64,000 bases of DNA from Streptomyces sp. NBC_00464 (GCF_036013915.1 NZ_CP107899.1:8150001-8214000); one strand, 5' to 3'. Counted from the stretch's first letter, positions 45,048 to 54,393 are shown. Translations and numbers: made by a program. Notes: generated from the sequence alone by a model not told the origin.

Positions 45048-45785
45048 TCAGACCGAACCGGGGCTGCTGCCGAGCGCGCAGTGCGCGCCCCCTTCCAGGA
45101 GTTGTTCCACCTCGCGGTGAGCGGAATCGACGATCGCGCGGACGCACCGCGACGCATCGTCCGGGCGTCCGTCGGCGACGGCCTCGGCCACCTCCATATG
45201 GCGGCGCACCGCGTCCGCGTCCACGTGGTCCGGCATCAGAGGCAGATCGCGGCGGGCGACGAGAAGCTCCTCGGTGACCTCGGAGAGCTGGGCGAACATC
45301 CCGTTTCCCGACGCGTTCAGCAGCGCCCGGTGAAAGGCCAGGTCCGCCGCTATGAAGCCCTGGATGTCATCGGCACCGGCGACAGCCTCCATCGCCTGCG
45401 CGAGCTCGACGAGTGATCTCCGGGTGTCGGGCGATGCGCCCACCGCCGCCAGGGCCGCGGCGGACGGTTCCACTGCGGCCCGCAACTCGGTGAGTTCGCG
45501 CAACTGGGCGCTGCGGAAGGGCGAGGCCAGTCGCCATCGGATGACCTGGGGATCGTAGAGGTTCCACTCGGCCATCGGCCGCACGGTGATTCCCACGCGG
45601 GGCCGGCTCGTGACGACCCGCTTCGACTCCAGGACCCGGACCGCCTCGCGTGCCACGGTCCGTGAGACTCCGTACCGGTCCTGTACGTCCTCGAGACGCA
45701 GTACATCGCCCGCACGGATCTCCTCCGCGGCGAGGGACTCCCCGATCCGCTCGACCACCTGACCGTGCAGTCCGTGCAGTTCCAC
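45048..45785 (-). CDS. GntR-family regulator, FadR/FCD subgroup
   Basis: A 245-residue regulator with an N-terminal winged helix (LRLEDVQDRYGVSRTVAREAV then VLESKRVVTSRPRVGITVRP) and a C-terminal all-helical FCD domain that commonly binds a metal and a sugar acid (histidines in DLAFHRALLNAS, RHMEVAEA and DSAHREVEQ). Its start is set at GTG 45785 (GGGAG upstream) rather than the ORF's 22-residue-longer reading. It is the last gene of the minus-strand dehydratase-aldolase-kinase-aldolase operon, and DgoR, the galactonate regulator of E. coli, belongs to the same subgroup. It may control the operon through the dyad at 50291-50309. Confidence 0.88.
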   Translation of the reverse strand: MELHGLHGQVVERIGESLAAEEIRAGDVLRLEDVQDRYGVSRTVAREAVRVLESKRVVTSRPRVGITVRPMAEWNLYDPQVIRWRLASPFRSAQLRELTELRAAVEPSAAALAAVGASPDTRRSLVELAQAMEAVAGADDIQGFIAADLAFHRALLNASGNGMFAQLSEVTEELLVARRDLPLMPDHVDADAVRRHMEVAEAVADGRPDDASRCVRAIVDSAHREVEQLLEGGAHCALGSSPGSV

Positions 45786-45847
45786 GCCACTCCCTGTAGC
45801 TCGTTCCCAAAGCGCCGGCACCCGCCGATTCTGCCGTTCCGCGCACG

Positions 45848-46468
45848 TCAACGCGGTTCGGCGAGCGTGCGCAGGAGAGCGACCACCCGGTCACCCGCGC
45901 CCCGGGCGCCGCCCGATGTCAAGGCCGAACCGATCCCGCAGGCCACCGCACCCGCGGCTATCCATTCCGGCGCATTGTCGATTGTCACACCTCCCGTGGG
46001 CAGCACGGGCGCCTGGGGGAGTGCGGCCCGCACCTCGCGCAGCCAGGCGGGTGAGACGGCCGACGCCGGAAAGAGCTTCAACGCGTCAGCACCCTCCTCC
46101 AGGGCGCGCACCATTTCGGTGGGTGTGGCAACGCCGGGGAAGACCGGAACCCCGTAGCGGTGGCCCGTGCGGATGACCTCAGGACGGAGGCACGGCGACA
46201 CGAGGAAGCGGGCGCCCGCTTCGACGGCGGCGCGTGCCGCAGCCGCGTCGATGACGGTGCCCGCGCCGAGCAGCGCGTCAGGGCGGGTCTCGGCGAGGCG
46301 GGTCAGGGCGGTGAGGGCACGTGGTGTGGTCAGAGCGATCTCCACAGCGTGCAGCCCGGCGTCCAGCACGGCTTCCGCCGCCGCGACGGCCTCGTCCGGC
46401 CCTGCCGTGCGGATGATGCCGAACACGCGCTGTGCGGTGATGGCCCGGGTGGTTTCCCATCGGTACAT
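45848..46468 (-). CDS. KDPG/KDPGal-type 2-keto-3-deoxy-phospho-sugar aldolase
   Basis: A 206-residue class I aldolase of the Eda/DgoA family. Glu43 (VEIALTTPRA) and the Schiff-base Lys131 (ADALKLFPASA) are present, with GAGTV, SPCLRPEV and LPTGGVTIDN marking successive barrel strands. It would cleave 2-keto-3-deoxy-6-phospho-galactonate or -gluconate to pyruvate and glyceraldehyde-3-phosphate. It is cotranscribed with the PfkB kinase upstream, which would make its substrate. Gluconate and galactonate forms cannot be told apart from sequence by eye; the galactose-rich island favours the galacto form. Confidence 0.9.
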   Translation of the reverse strand: MYRWETTRAITAQRVFGIIRTAGPDEAVAAAEAVLDAGLHAVEIALTTPRALTALTRLAETRPDALLGAGTVIDAAAARAAVEAGARFLVSPCLRPEVIRTGHRYGVPVFPGVATPTEMVRALEEGADALKLFPASAVSPAWLREVRAALPQAPVLPTGGVTIDNAPEWIAAGAVACGIGSALTSGGARGAGDRVVALLRTLAEPR

Positions 46469-46530
46469 GACGTTCCTGCGCTTCCGTTCGAGAAGTGGTG
46501 TGCCGGACCGGTGCGGTCCGGTCGCCGCCG

Positions 46531-47484
46531 TCACCGGAGGACGGATTCCGCGCCCGTGCCCGTGAAGCCGTCCAGAGCACGGGCGAGTCCGGCCCGGTCG
46601 GGCAATCCGTCCGTGTCCGTGGGGCACTGGACGACCAGCGCCGCGACAGCGGCGCCCTGGCGCAGGCACTGATCCGGACCGTGACCGAGCAGCAGACCGG
46701 AGAGGAAGCCTGCGGCGAAGGCGTCCCCCGCTCCCACGGGGTCGGCGACCGGTACGTCGAAGGCGGGCCGGCGGCAGGCATCGCCCCCACGGGTCAGGCA
46801 GGTGGCCGACTTGTCGCGGTGCTTGACGACGACCGTTGCGGGCCCGGCCTCCAGCAGGGAGGCCGGATGTGTGATGCCGAGCAGTTCCCACTCGTCCTCG
46901 CCCGCCAGCACCACGTCGGCGTGGGCCATCAGCGGGCCGACGACCTCACGCCAGCGGGCAGGGGAGCCGAGCTTGTGGCGGATGTTCGGATCGAACGAGA
47001 GCTTCGCCCCGGCGGCTCGCGCCAGTTCGGCCAGACGCCAGGTTGCCCGGTTCGCCGAGGCCGACAGCATCGGGGTGATCCCGGTGATGTGTACGAGCCG
47101 TGCCCCCTCGAACATGTCGGGCTCCAGTTCGTCCGGCGACAGCCGGGAAGCGGCCGAACCCGCACGCAGGTACTGCACGTCGATCGCACGAGCCGGGTGA
47201 CTGTCACGGATGAGGACCCCGGTCGGGGCCTTCGGGTCCGTCACCGCGTACGAACTGTCCACGCCCTGTGCGCGGAGCTGGGCCAGCACGGCCCGTCCCG
47301 CCGGATCGTCACCGACGCGGCCGAGCCAGCGGACGGAATGTCCGAGCCGGGCCAGACCCGCCGCCACATTGCTCTCGGCGCCCGCGATGGAGCGGCGGAA
47401 CGAGAGGGCATGTTCCAGCGGTACCCCGGGTTCGGCCAGCATGAGAAGCATGGCCTCGCCGCACACGACGACCTCGGCGCTCAT
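46531..47484 (-). CDS. PfkB-family 2-keto-3-deoxy sugar-acid kinase
   Basis: A 317-residue ribokinase-fold kinase. N-terminal GEAMLLMLAEPG and SIAGAESNVAAGLARLG bind the sugar acid; PfkB signature 2 is DPVGAGDAFAAGFLSGLL with the catalytic aspartate. ATP-binding residues lie in VVVKHRDKSATCL. It resembles 2-keto-3-deoxygluconate/galactonate kinases and would make the phosphorylated substrate of the aldolase downstream. Its ATG overlaps the stop of the DapA-family gene (ATGA), so the two are translationally coupled. Confidence 0.88.
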   Translation of the reverse strand: MSAEVVVCGEAMLLMLAEPGVPLEHALSFRRSIAGAESNVAAGLARLGHSVRWLGRVGDDPAGRAVLAQLRAQGVDSSYAVTDPKAPTGVLIRDSHPARAIDVQYLRAGSAASRLSPDELEPDMFEGARLVHITGITPMLSASANRATWRLAELARAAGAKLSFDPNIRHKLGSPARWREVVGPLMAHADVVLAGEDEWELLGITHPASLLEAGPATVVVKHRDKSATCLTRGGDACRRPAFDVPVADPVGAGDAFAAGFLSGLLLGHGPDQCLRQGAAVAALVVQCPTDTDGLPDRAGLARALDGFTGTGAESVLR

Positions 47485-48425
47485 CGGGCAAGCTCCGGAA
47501 TCAACGGGGCGAACTGTGCACAGAAGCGGTCGATCATTCTCAGTTCCTCCTCGTCCAGCCGGTATCCCGGTGCCCGGCAGTGCGCGGACGCGAACCAGCC
47601 ACGGCGCACGGAGATCTCCTTCTCCACGGCGATGATGAGCTCCACGTTCTGCATCCAGTACGAGAGGTAGGGCAGCATCCGGGTGTGCAGGGCGACGGCG
47701 CCGGTCTCGTCGCCCGCCTCCCAGCGCTTCCACAGTTCGACGTACAGCTCGGTGAAGGAGCAGCCCGGCTGCACGCCGGCCGCCCCGCGCCGCAGGGCGT
47801 CCGGCAGTTGAAGACCGGCGTAGCCGACCAGCGAGGGCAGCGGACGGGGGCCGGCGGCCAGAGCCGCTATCAGTCTGCCCGGCGGAGCCGACTCGACCTT
47901 GACCCAGCGCAGATTGGGATGCTCGGCGGCCAGCCGGAGCAGGGTGGGTGCGTCCAGTGCCGTTCCGGTCTGGGCCGGGGCGTACTGCACCACGACAGGC
48001 AGGGGATCGACAGCGGTGAGTACCTCGCGCAGATGGGCCGTGACCGCGTCCCTGGAGGGCGAGAGGAAGTGCGGTGGAAGGAGGTTGACGGCATCGGCCC
48101 CGAGCTCAGCGGCCCGGAGCGCCTGACGGACTGCCGACCGGGTGGCGTGGTCAGGCACGGAGACGATGGCGGCGACGTCGTGGCGATCCCTGGTCCGCCC
48201 CAGGAGGAGGCCGGTGAGCAGTTCCCTCTCCTCGGGGTCGAGCTTGTGGAACTCGCTCGCGAAGCCGGGGAACATCAGCGATCCGACGCCGGCTGCCAGT
48301 ACCCGGTCCACCACCGTGGTGAACCCGTCGGGGTCGAGCTCTCCGTCATCGTGGAACGGGACTTCGAGGACGGGGGAGACGCCGCGTACCAGCGTGTCGA
48401 GATCCTTGTGTACGAGTGCGGACAT
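47481..48425 (-). CDS. DapA-family aldolase/dehydratase (2-keto-3-deoxy sugar acid)
   Basis: A 314-residue (beta/alpha)8 protein of the dihydrodipicolinate synthase/N-acetylneuraminate lyase family. Schiff-base Lys176 lies in LRWVKVESA and the conserved tyrosine Tyr148 in VVVQYAPAQTG; GVGSLMFPGFASEFHKLD replaces the usual GTTGE loop, so the substrate differs from lysine biosynthesis. Relatives are 2-keto-3-deoxygluconate aldolase and 2-keto-3-deoxy-L-arabinonate dehydratase. With an IlvD/Edd dehydratase just upstream and a KDG-type kinase just downstream, either activity is possible: a non-phosphorylative branch for arabinose or galactose, or a lyase for a related acid. Confidence 0.8.
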   Translation of the reverse strand: MSALVHKDLDTLVRGVSPVLEVPFHDDGELDPDGFTTVVDRVLAAGVGSLMFPGFASEFHKLDPEERELLTGLLLGRTRDRHDVAAIVSVPDHATRSAVRQALRAAELGADAVNLLPPHFLSPSRDAVTAHLREVLTAVDPLPVVVQYAPAQTGTALDAPTLLRLAAEHPNLRWVKVESAPPGRLIAALAAGPRPLPSLVGYAGLQLPDALRRGAAGVQPGCSFTELYVELWKRWEAGDETGAVALHTRMLPYLSYWMQNVELIIAVEKEISVRRGWFASAHCRAPGYRLDEEELRMIDRFCAQFAPLIPELAR

Positions 48426-48434
48426 GTCAGTTCC

Positions 48435-50195
48435 TCAGAAGGCTTGGCGGGGCGGGGGCGAGTCGGTCGATCCGACGAGGAAGTCGAGGTCGGCGCCGGT
48501 GTCGGCCTGCGTGACGTGTTCGGTGTAGAGATAGGTCCAGCCACGGGTGACGGGCGGCTTCGGTGGCTGCCACGCGGAGCGCCGCCGGTCCATCTCGGTC
48601 TCGTCGATCAGCACGTCGAGCCGTCGGCCGGGCACATCGAGCCTGACCTGATCGCCGGTTCGGACGAACGCCAGCGGACCGCCGACAGCCGCCTCCGGAG
48701 CCACGTGCAGCACACACGTTCCGAAGGCCGTTCCGGACATGCGGGCATCGGATACGCGCACCATGTCCCTGATCCCGGCGTCGAGCAGCTTCTTCGGCAA
48801 CGGCAGGTTGCCCAACTCGGGCATGCCCGGGTAGCCGCGCGGGCCTGTGTTGCGCACGATGAGCACCGTCTCGGCGCAGGCGTCCAGTGCGGGGTCGTCG
48901 ACGACGGCGAGGTAGTCCTCGATCGAGTCGAAGACGAGGGCGGGGCCGGTGTGGTCGAGCAGGTGGGGTGCGGCGGCCGACAGTTTGATGACGGCGCCGT
49001 CCGGGGCGAGACTGCCACGCACCACGGCTGTCCCCTGTCCCGCAGGCAGTACCGGGTTGTCGAATGTCCGGATGACCTCGCGGTCGTACACCTGCGCACC
49101 CACGCAGTTGGCTGTCAGGGAACGGCCCGTGACCGTCATCGTGTCGCTGTGCAACTCGTCCCGCAGGTCGTTGACGAGTGCCGGCAGTCCTCCGGCGTAC
49201 GCGAACTCCTCCATCAGGAATCGCCCCGACGGCATCAGGTCGATGAGCAGGGGGAGTTCGGCTCCGAGACGGTCGAAGTCGGCTAGTTCCAGGGGCACTC
49301 CCAGCCGGCCGGCGAGAGCCAGCAGGTGTACCACCGCGTTGGTGGACCCGCCGATTGCCGCATTGATCCGGATGGCGTTCTCGAAGGCGTGCCGCGTCAT
49401 GATCCGGCGCGGGGTGAGATCACCCCCCGCGATCTCAACGGCCCGTGCGCCGGACTCCTCGGCCAGCGTGCCACGCCGGGCGTCCACGGCCGGCAGCCCG
49501 GAACCGCCGGGCAGCATCATGCCCAGGGCCTCCGTCAGACAGGCCATGGTGGAGGCCGTGCCCATGGTCATGCAGTGACCCGCGGAGCGGTTCAGGGACG
49601 ACTCGAACTCGGTGAACTCGTCCTGCGATATCGTCCCGGCGCGCAGTTCCTCCGTCATCCGCCAGATGTCGGTGCCGGAGCCCACGTTCCGGCCCTTGAA
49701 ACGGCCGTTGAGCATGGGGCCGCCGGTGAGGACGACGGCGGGTACGCCCGCGCTGGCGGCCCCCATCAGAGCGGCCGGTGTTGTTTTGTCGCACCCGGTG
49801 AGCAGCACGACGGCGTCGATCGGGTTGGCCCGGATCTGTTCCTCGATCTCCATGGCGGCCAGGTTCCGGTAGAGCATCGAGGTCGGCCGCAGGAACGGTT
49901 CTCCGAGAGACATGGCGGGAAATTCCAGGGGGAAGCCGCCCGCCTGCAGCACACCACGCTTCACGGCCTCGGCGAGGATCTGCAAGTGGCCGTTGCACGG
50001 GGTCAGTTCGGAGAACGTATTACAGATGCCGATGACCGGGCGGCCGTCGAAGTTATGACCTCCGCGCCCCATGGCCCGCAGGTGATGGCGGGCGATGAAA
50101 CCGTTCTTGCCGCCGTCGCCGAACCACGCACGGCTCCTGAGCCCCTCTCCGCCCGTGGCGGGAGCTGCGGCTGACGGTGTCTCTGGCTCTGCCAT
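48435..50195 (-). CDS. IlvD/Edd-family sugar-acid dehydratase
   Basis: A 586-residue iron-sulfur dehydratase. Cluster and metal residues are Cys58 (GICNTFSELTPCN), Cys135 (LLTGCDKTTPA) and Cys208 (SAGHCMTMGTAS); the C-terminal swivel domain contains RVSDARMSGTAFGT. The sequence style (KNGFIARHHLRAMGRG; SGTDIWRM) is that of the pentonate/hexonate branch that includes L-arabinonate and D-xylonate dehydratases, not branched-chain amino acid IlvD. It would convert an aldonic acid to a 2-keto-3-deoxy acid, the first committed step of the operon. It is divergent from the second AraFGH-like importer across a 320-bp regulatory gap. Confidence 0.88.
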   Translation of the reverse strand: MAEPETPSAAAPATGGEGLRSRAWFGDGGKNGFIARHHLRAMGRGGHNFDGRPVIGICNTFSELTPCNGHLQILAEAVKRGVLQAGGFPLEFPAMSLGEPFLRPTSMLYRNLAAMEIEEQIRANPIDAVVLLTGCDKTTPAALMGAASAGVPAVVLTGGPMLNGRFKGRNVGSGTDIWRMTEELRAGTISQDEFTEFESSLNRSAGHCMTMGTASTMACLTEALGMMLPGGSGLPAVDARRGTLAEESGARAVEIAGGDLTPRRIMTRHAFENAIRINAAIGGSTNAVVHLLALAGRLGVPLELADFDRLGAELPLLIDLMPSGRFLMEEFAYAGGLPALVNDLRDELHSDTMTVTGRSLTANCVGAQVYDREVIRTFDNPVLPAGQGTAVVRGSLAPDGAVIKLSAAAPHLLDHTGPALVFDSIEDYLAVVDDPALDACAETVLIVRNTGPRGYPGMPELGNLPLPKKLLDAGIRDMVRVSDARMSGTAFGTCVLHVAPEAAVGGPLAFVRTGDQVRLDVPGRRLDVLIDETEMDRRRSAWQPPKPPVTRGWTYLYTEHVTQADTGADLDFLVGSTDSPPPRQAF

Positions 50196-50515
50196 GCGTG
50201 GCCCTCCGGTGGGGTGCGGCCGCGAGGTGCTGACGCTCGAGTCCGCGCTGTGACCGTGCAGGGGCTTGCCCTGCCGACGGTTTTAATGATGCTATCAAAT
50301 GACGATAGCGTGATGGATGGGCCGCACGTGGTCAGTTGCCGGAGCCGGAGGGCGCCCGTGGAACGCAGAGTGACGGGCACAGGACCTCCCGCCTGCGGCC
50401 GGCACGCCGACGACGGAACCCGTCGACGCGACCCGAAACCGCCACACCAGTCCGCACCACACGACCCCAACAGCGCTATGCGCGGCGGTCGCTGTCAGCT
50501 CAGAAGGAGATCCGC
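50196..50515. promoter_or_regulatory. Divergent region of dehydratase operon and AraFGH-like operon 2
   Basis: The A/T-rich middle of this gap carries the dyad GCTATCAAATGACGATAGC (50291-50309, perfect 6-bp arms, 7-bp spacer), a plausible GntR operator able to control both directions. TAGCGT inside it could serve as a plus-strand -10 box. The rest (50310-50500) shows only the AAGGAG ribosome binding site of the binding-protein gene. Confidence 0.6.
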
Positions 50516-51556
50516 ATGAACTCTTCGTCCCGTCGGCGCATCGCTGTCTCCACCGGCCTGCTCCTCATCCTCGGTCCGACCGCGGCGTGCTCCTCGGGCA
50601 AGGAGTCCGCAGGTGGCGATCCTGTAGGCAAGGCCGACGGCAAGATCTCCCTCACCTACCTGCAGAAGCAGGGCGATCAGGAGTACTTCGTGGGCGAGGC
50701 CGCGGGCGCCAAGGCGAAGGCCGAGGAACTCGGCATCGATCTCAAGGTGGTGAACCTGGGCAACGACGCCAACAAGACGGTCAGTGAAGTGCAGTCCGCC
50801 GTCGCGCAGAAGGCCAAGGGCATCATCATCGTCGTCCCCGATCCGGCCGTGGGACCGCAGGTCGTCCAGACGGCGAGGGACGGCAAGGTCGCCCTGCTCA
50901 CCTCCGACGACCAGATCTGCACCACCGGACCCGACCCGGCTGCCTGCGGCAAGGACGGCCTGGTTCCGCGGATCGGGTTCAGCGGCTCCCAGATGGGCGG
51001 GGAGGTCGGAAAGCGCGCCGCGGCGGAGTACGAGAAGGCCGGCTGGAAGGCCGCCGACACGCGCGTCATCTCGGCCTGGAAGCAGGACGTCACCGTCTGC
51101 GGCGACCGGGTCGGTGCCGCCAGGAAGACCTTCGACGCCGCGGTGCCCGGCGTGAAGACCATCGACGTGCCCACCGACAACACCCCCACCGGGGCCCAGG
51201 ACAAGATCGCCGCGACGATCACCGCGAACTCCAAGGTCAAGAACTGGGTCGTCTGGGGCTGCAACGACGAGAACGTCATGGGCGGGGTCACCGCGCTGCA
51301 GAATGCCGGCGTCGGCCCCGACCACGTCATCGGCGTAGGTCTCGGCGCCTACCTGGCCTGCAAGGAATGGCAGACCGACAAGCAGAGTGGCATGAAGGCC
51401 GCCCTCTTCATCAACGGCAAGGACGTCGGCGCCCTGGCCGTCCAGACCATGTACGACAGGCTCAAGAACGGCAAGGACTTCCCGCAGGAGGCCTTCGCCC
51501 CCACCACGATGGTCGACCACTCCTCCTGGAGGGCCTCCGGCCTCACCTGCGGCTGA
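50516..51556 (+). CDS. AraF-like monosaccharide-binding lipoprotein, copy 2
   Basis: A 346-residue lipoprotein (lipobox PTAAC, Cys25) nearly identical to copy 1 at 25753-26793 after the signal peptide, including the KTIDVPTDNTPTGAQDKIAA and NWVVWGCNDENVMGG stretches. The signal peptide itself and the mature N-terminus differ. AAGGAG precedes the ATG. It heads an operon with the ATPase (117-bp gap) and permease. Being divergent from the sugar-acid operon suggests it imports the sugar that operon degrades. Confidence 0.9.
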   Translation: MNSSSRRRIAVSTGLLLILGPTAACSSGKESAGGDPVGKADGKISLTYLQKQGDQEYFVGEAAGAKAKAEELGIDLKVVNLGNDANKTVSEVQSAVAQKAKGIIIVVPDPAVGPQVVQTARDGKVALLTSDDQICTTGPDPAACGKDGLVPRIGFSGSQMGGEVGKRAAAEYEKAGWKAADTRVISAWKQDVTVCGDRVGAARKTFDAAVPGVKTIDVPTDNTPTGAQDKIAATITANSKVKNWVVWGCNDENVMGGVTALQNAGVGPDHVIGVGLGAYLACKEWQTDKQSGMKAALFINGKDVGALAVQTMYDRLKNGKDFPQEAFAPTTMVDHSSWRASGLTCG

Positions 51557-51672
51557 ACCGTCCCCGCCCGCACCGGCACCGGACGATGTCGCCCCGGACC
51601 GCCGGCATCCCCGGATACCGGCCCTGCACCCCTGACCACACTGCGCGCCATGCCTTCGAGGTGAACCGACAC

Positions 51673-53268
51673 ATGACCAGAGCCTCCCATCCGCCACCCG
51701 GCCAGGTCCCTTCCGAAGGGCAGCGGGCAACAGCGCTGCCGTGCCCGTCCATAGGTATTTCGGACGTCACCAAACGGTTCGGGACGGTGCGGGCGCTCGG
51801 CGGCATCACGCTCGACTTCCCGTGCGGGCAGGTCACCGCCCTGATGGGCGAGAACGGCGCGGGCAAGTCGACACTGCTCAAGATCCTCACCGGCGACCAC
51901 CAGCCGACCGAGGGACATGTCCTCATCGGCGACGACAGCGTGGTGCTCGACTCCCCGGCCAGGGCACGGGCGTTGGGGATCCGGATCATTCCGCAGGAAC
52001 CGGAGATCATCCCGCACATCTCGGTCGCCGAGAACGTCTACGCCGGTGCGCTGCCGCGCAAGGCCGGCAGACGTTTCGACCGGGCCGAGCTGCGCCGCCG
52101 GATCGATGCGGACCTGGCCCGGCTGGGCTTCGCCGATGTACTGGACCCGGACCTCCTCGGCTCACAGCTGACCCCGGCCCAACGCCAGCTGGTCGAGATC
52201 ATGCGCGCCCTCACCGGCAGCACGACCGCGAGGCTGATCGCCTTCGACGAACCCACCTCCTCCCTGGCCGAGCACGAGGTGGACGCACTGTTCGCCCTCA
52301 TCCGGCGGCTGCGCGACGACGGCATCGCGATCGTCTACGTCTCGCACCGCATGCAGGAGATCTTCCAGCTCGCCGACCGCATCGCCGTGCTGCGCGACGG
52401 CAGCCTGGTCGGCGTGCAGGAAGCGAGCCGGACGAACGAAGCGGAACTCGTACGCCTGATGGTGGGGCGCGATCTGTCCGCCATGTTCGTACGACAGCGC
52501 GTGGCAACCGACCGCCTCGTGCTCGACGTCAGCAACCTCACCACCGACGACGTGCACGACATCTCGCTCCAGGTCCATGCCGGCGAGGTCGTCGGCCTGG
52601 CCGGCCTGATCGGTGCGGGGCGTTCCGAACTGGCCCTGGCCCTCGCCGGTGATCAGCCCGTCCGCAGCGGCAGCGCCACCCTCGACGGTGTCCCGCTGCC
52701 GAGTGGACGGCCCGGCGCGGTGATCCGGGCCGGTCTGGGCCTCGCGCCGGAGGAACGCAAGGCGCAGGCGCTCTTCATGCAGCAGTCCGTCCGGGCCAAC
52801 ATCTCGCTGGTGGTCCTCGAGCGCCTGCGACGTTCCCGCTTCGTACGCCGCGCCGCCGAGCGGGAGCTCGCCCAGCACTACACGGACCGGCTCAGGGTGC
52901 GTACCCCATCGGTCAACCATGAAGTAGGCAAGCTGTCCGGCGGCAATCAGCAGAAGGTCGTCCTCGCCCGGTGGCTGGCGCGCAAACCGAAGGTCCTGAT
53001 CCTCGACGAGCCGACCCGCGGCATCGACGTCGGCGCCAAGGCCGAGATCTACCAGATCATCGCCGACCTCGCAGCCGAGGGAGTCGCCGTCCTCGTCATC
53101 TCGTCGGAGCTGCCCGAGCTCCTCGGTCTCGCGGACCGCGTGGTGGTCATGCAGCAAGGACGCATCACCGGCGAGCTCAGCCACGGCGAAGCCACCGAAG
53201 AATCCATCCTCGCCCTCGCGATGGCCGACGACATCATCGGCGTCAGTACCCCCGGAGCCACCTCATGA
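51673..53268 (+). CDS. Monosaccharide ABC ATPase (AraG/RbsA-type), copy 2
   Basis: A 531-residue double nucleotide-binding-domain protein with the same motifs as copy 1: GENGAGKST, LIAFDEPTSS, degenerate GLIGAGRSELA, KLSGGNQQKV, LILDEPTRGIDVG. The ribosome binding region GAGGTGAACCGACACATG is almost letter-for-letter that of copy 1, showing the duplication covered non-coding DNA too. The N-terminal 25 residues differ. It overlaps the permease gene by ATGA. Confidence 0.94.
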   Translation: MTRASHPPPGQVPSEGQRATALPCPSIGISDVTKRFGTVRALGGITLDFPCGQVTALMGENGAGKSTLLKILTGDHQPTEGHVLIGDDSVVLDSPARARALGIRIIPQEPEIIPHISVAENVYAGALPRKAGRRFDRAELRRRIDADLARLGFADVLDPDLLGSQLTPAQRQLVEIMRALTGSTTARLIAFDEPTSSLAEHEVDALFALIRRLRDDGIAIVYVSHRMQEIFQLADRIAVLRDGSLVGVQEASRTNEAELVRLMVGRDLSAMFVRQRVATDRLVLDVSNLTTDDVHDISLQVHAGEVVGLAGLIGAGRSELALALAGDQPVRSGSATLDGVPLPSGRPGAVIRAGLGLAPEERKAQALFMQQSVRANISLVVLERLRRSRFVRRAAERELAQHYTDRLRVRTPSVNHEVGKLSGGNQQKVVLARWLARKPKVLILDEPTRGIDVGAKAEIYQIIADLAAEGVAVLVISSELPELLGLADRVVVMQQGRITGELSHGEATEESILALAMADDIIGVSTPGATS

Positions 53269-54299
53269 CCCTTACCAGCCCCCCTTCCCCGGCCGTCAAG
53301 GGGCCGTCGGACGGTGCGGCCGCCTTCCGGCCGAAGCTGCTCGCCGGGATCAGCGGTCAAAACATCAGTCTCGTCGGCGCACTCGTCCTCGTCCTCGCGC
53401 TGTTCGGTGCCCTCAACGACAACTACCTGAGCATGTCCAACATGCAGGTGATCGCCGAGGCGGCCACCATCACCGGTCTGCTCGCCATCGTGCAGACCGT
53501 CGTGATCATCTGCGGCGGTCTCGACATCTCCGTCGGCTCGCAGGCCGGTGTGGCGTCCGTCGTGAGCGCGATGGTCTTCACCAGCACCGGAACCAACGCC
53601 TTCCTCGGCATGGCGGCCGCCGTCGCGGTCGGCCTGCTCGTCGGCGCACTGAACGGCCTGGTCATCGTCTACGGCCGCGTCAATCCCACCATCGCCACCC
53701 TGGCCGGCCTCGCCGCGTACAAGGGACTCGCCCAACTGCTGTCCGACGGACGGGCCCAGGGCTATGTCCTCAACGACGACGTCTTCATCTTCCTCGGCCG
53801 CGGGAAGATCGCCGGCCTGCCCGTCATGGTCTGGATCCTTGTCGTCGTCGCCCTGAGCGTCCATCTCCTGCTCCGCTACACCGACATCGGCCGCAACATC
53901 TACGCCATCGGCGGCAACGACACCGCCGCCCGCCTCGCCGGCATCAACATCAACAAGTACTTGATAAGCGTCTACGCGCTCATCGGTGTCGTCGCCGCGA
54001 TCGCCGGAATCCTGCTCACCGCCCGTACCGGGTCCGGCCAGCCCACCTCCGGCAGTGAAGGGCTCGAACTCAAGGCGATCACCGCCGCCGCACTGGGCGG
54101 CGCGGCTCTCAAGGGAGGCAAGGGCGGCATCGGCGGCACGCTCCTGGCCGTAGCCCTCCTCGGAGCCCTCGAGAACGGGCTCACCGTCCAGGGCATCAAC
54201 TCCTTCTGGCAGAACGTCGCCCAGGGCGCACTCCTGGTCGTGGCCGTCGTCATCCAGCAGCGCCGCAGCGGCGAACGCGCGGTGGGACTTCCCGGCTGA
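53265..54299 (+). CDS. Monosaccharide ABC permease (AraH/RbsC-type), copy 2
   Basis: A 344-residue CUT2 permease matching copy 1 over nearly its whole length after residue 35, ending in QQRRSGERAVGLPG (copy 1 ends GLPH). Membrane segments and the GGLDISVGSQAGVASVV core are conserved. It completes the second importer and is followed by a 126-bp gap with the GntR-type operator and the GH2 gene. Confidence 0.92.
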   Translation: MTLTSPPSPAVKGPSDGAAAFRPKLLAGISGQNISLVGALVLVLALFGALNDNYLSMSNMQVIAEAATITGLLAIVQTVVIICGGLDISVGSQAGVASVVSAMVFTSTGTNAFLGMAAAVAVGLLVGALNGLVIVYGRVNPTIATLAGLAAYKGLAQLLSDGRAQGYVLNDDVFIFLGRGKIAGLPVMVWILVVVALSVHLLLRYTDIGRNIYAIGGNDTAARLAGININKYLISVYALIGVVAAIAGILLTARTGSGQPTSGSEGLELKAITAAALGGAALKGGKGGIGGTLLAVALLGALENGLTVQGINSFWQNVAQGALLVVAVVIQQRRSGERAVGLPG

Positions 54300-54393
54300 C
54301 GCACGCGGCGCAGCCGCACGACCCGCCCCAAGGGTCTCCCAAGAGAGGAGGAACCCTCCCTCGGATCACCTACGCCCCACACTCATCGATTTA

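Noticed and set aside
54300-54393. Terminator after importer copy 2
   Set aside because: The purine-rich stretch gives only a loose pairing; read-through into the GH2 gene cannot be excluded.
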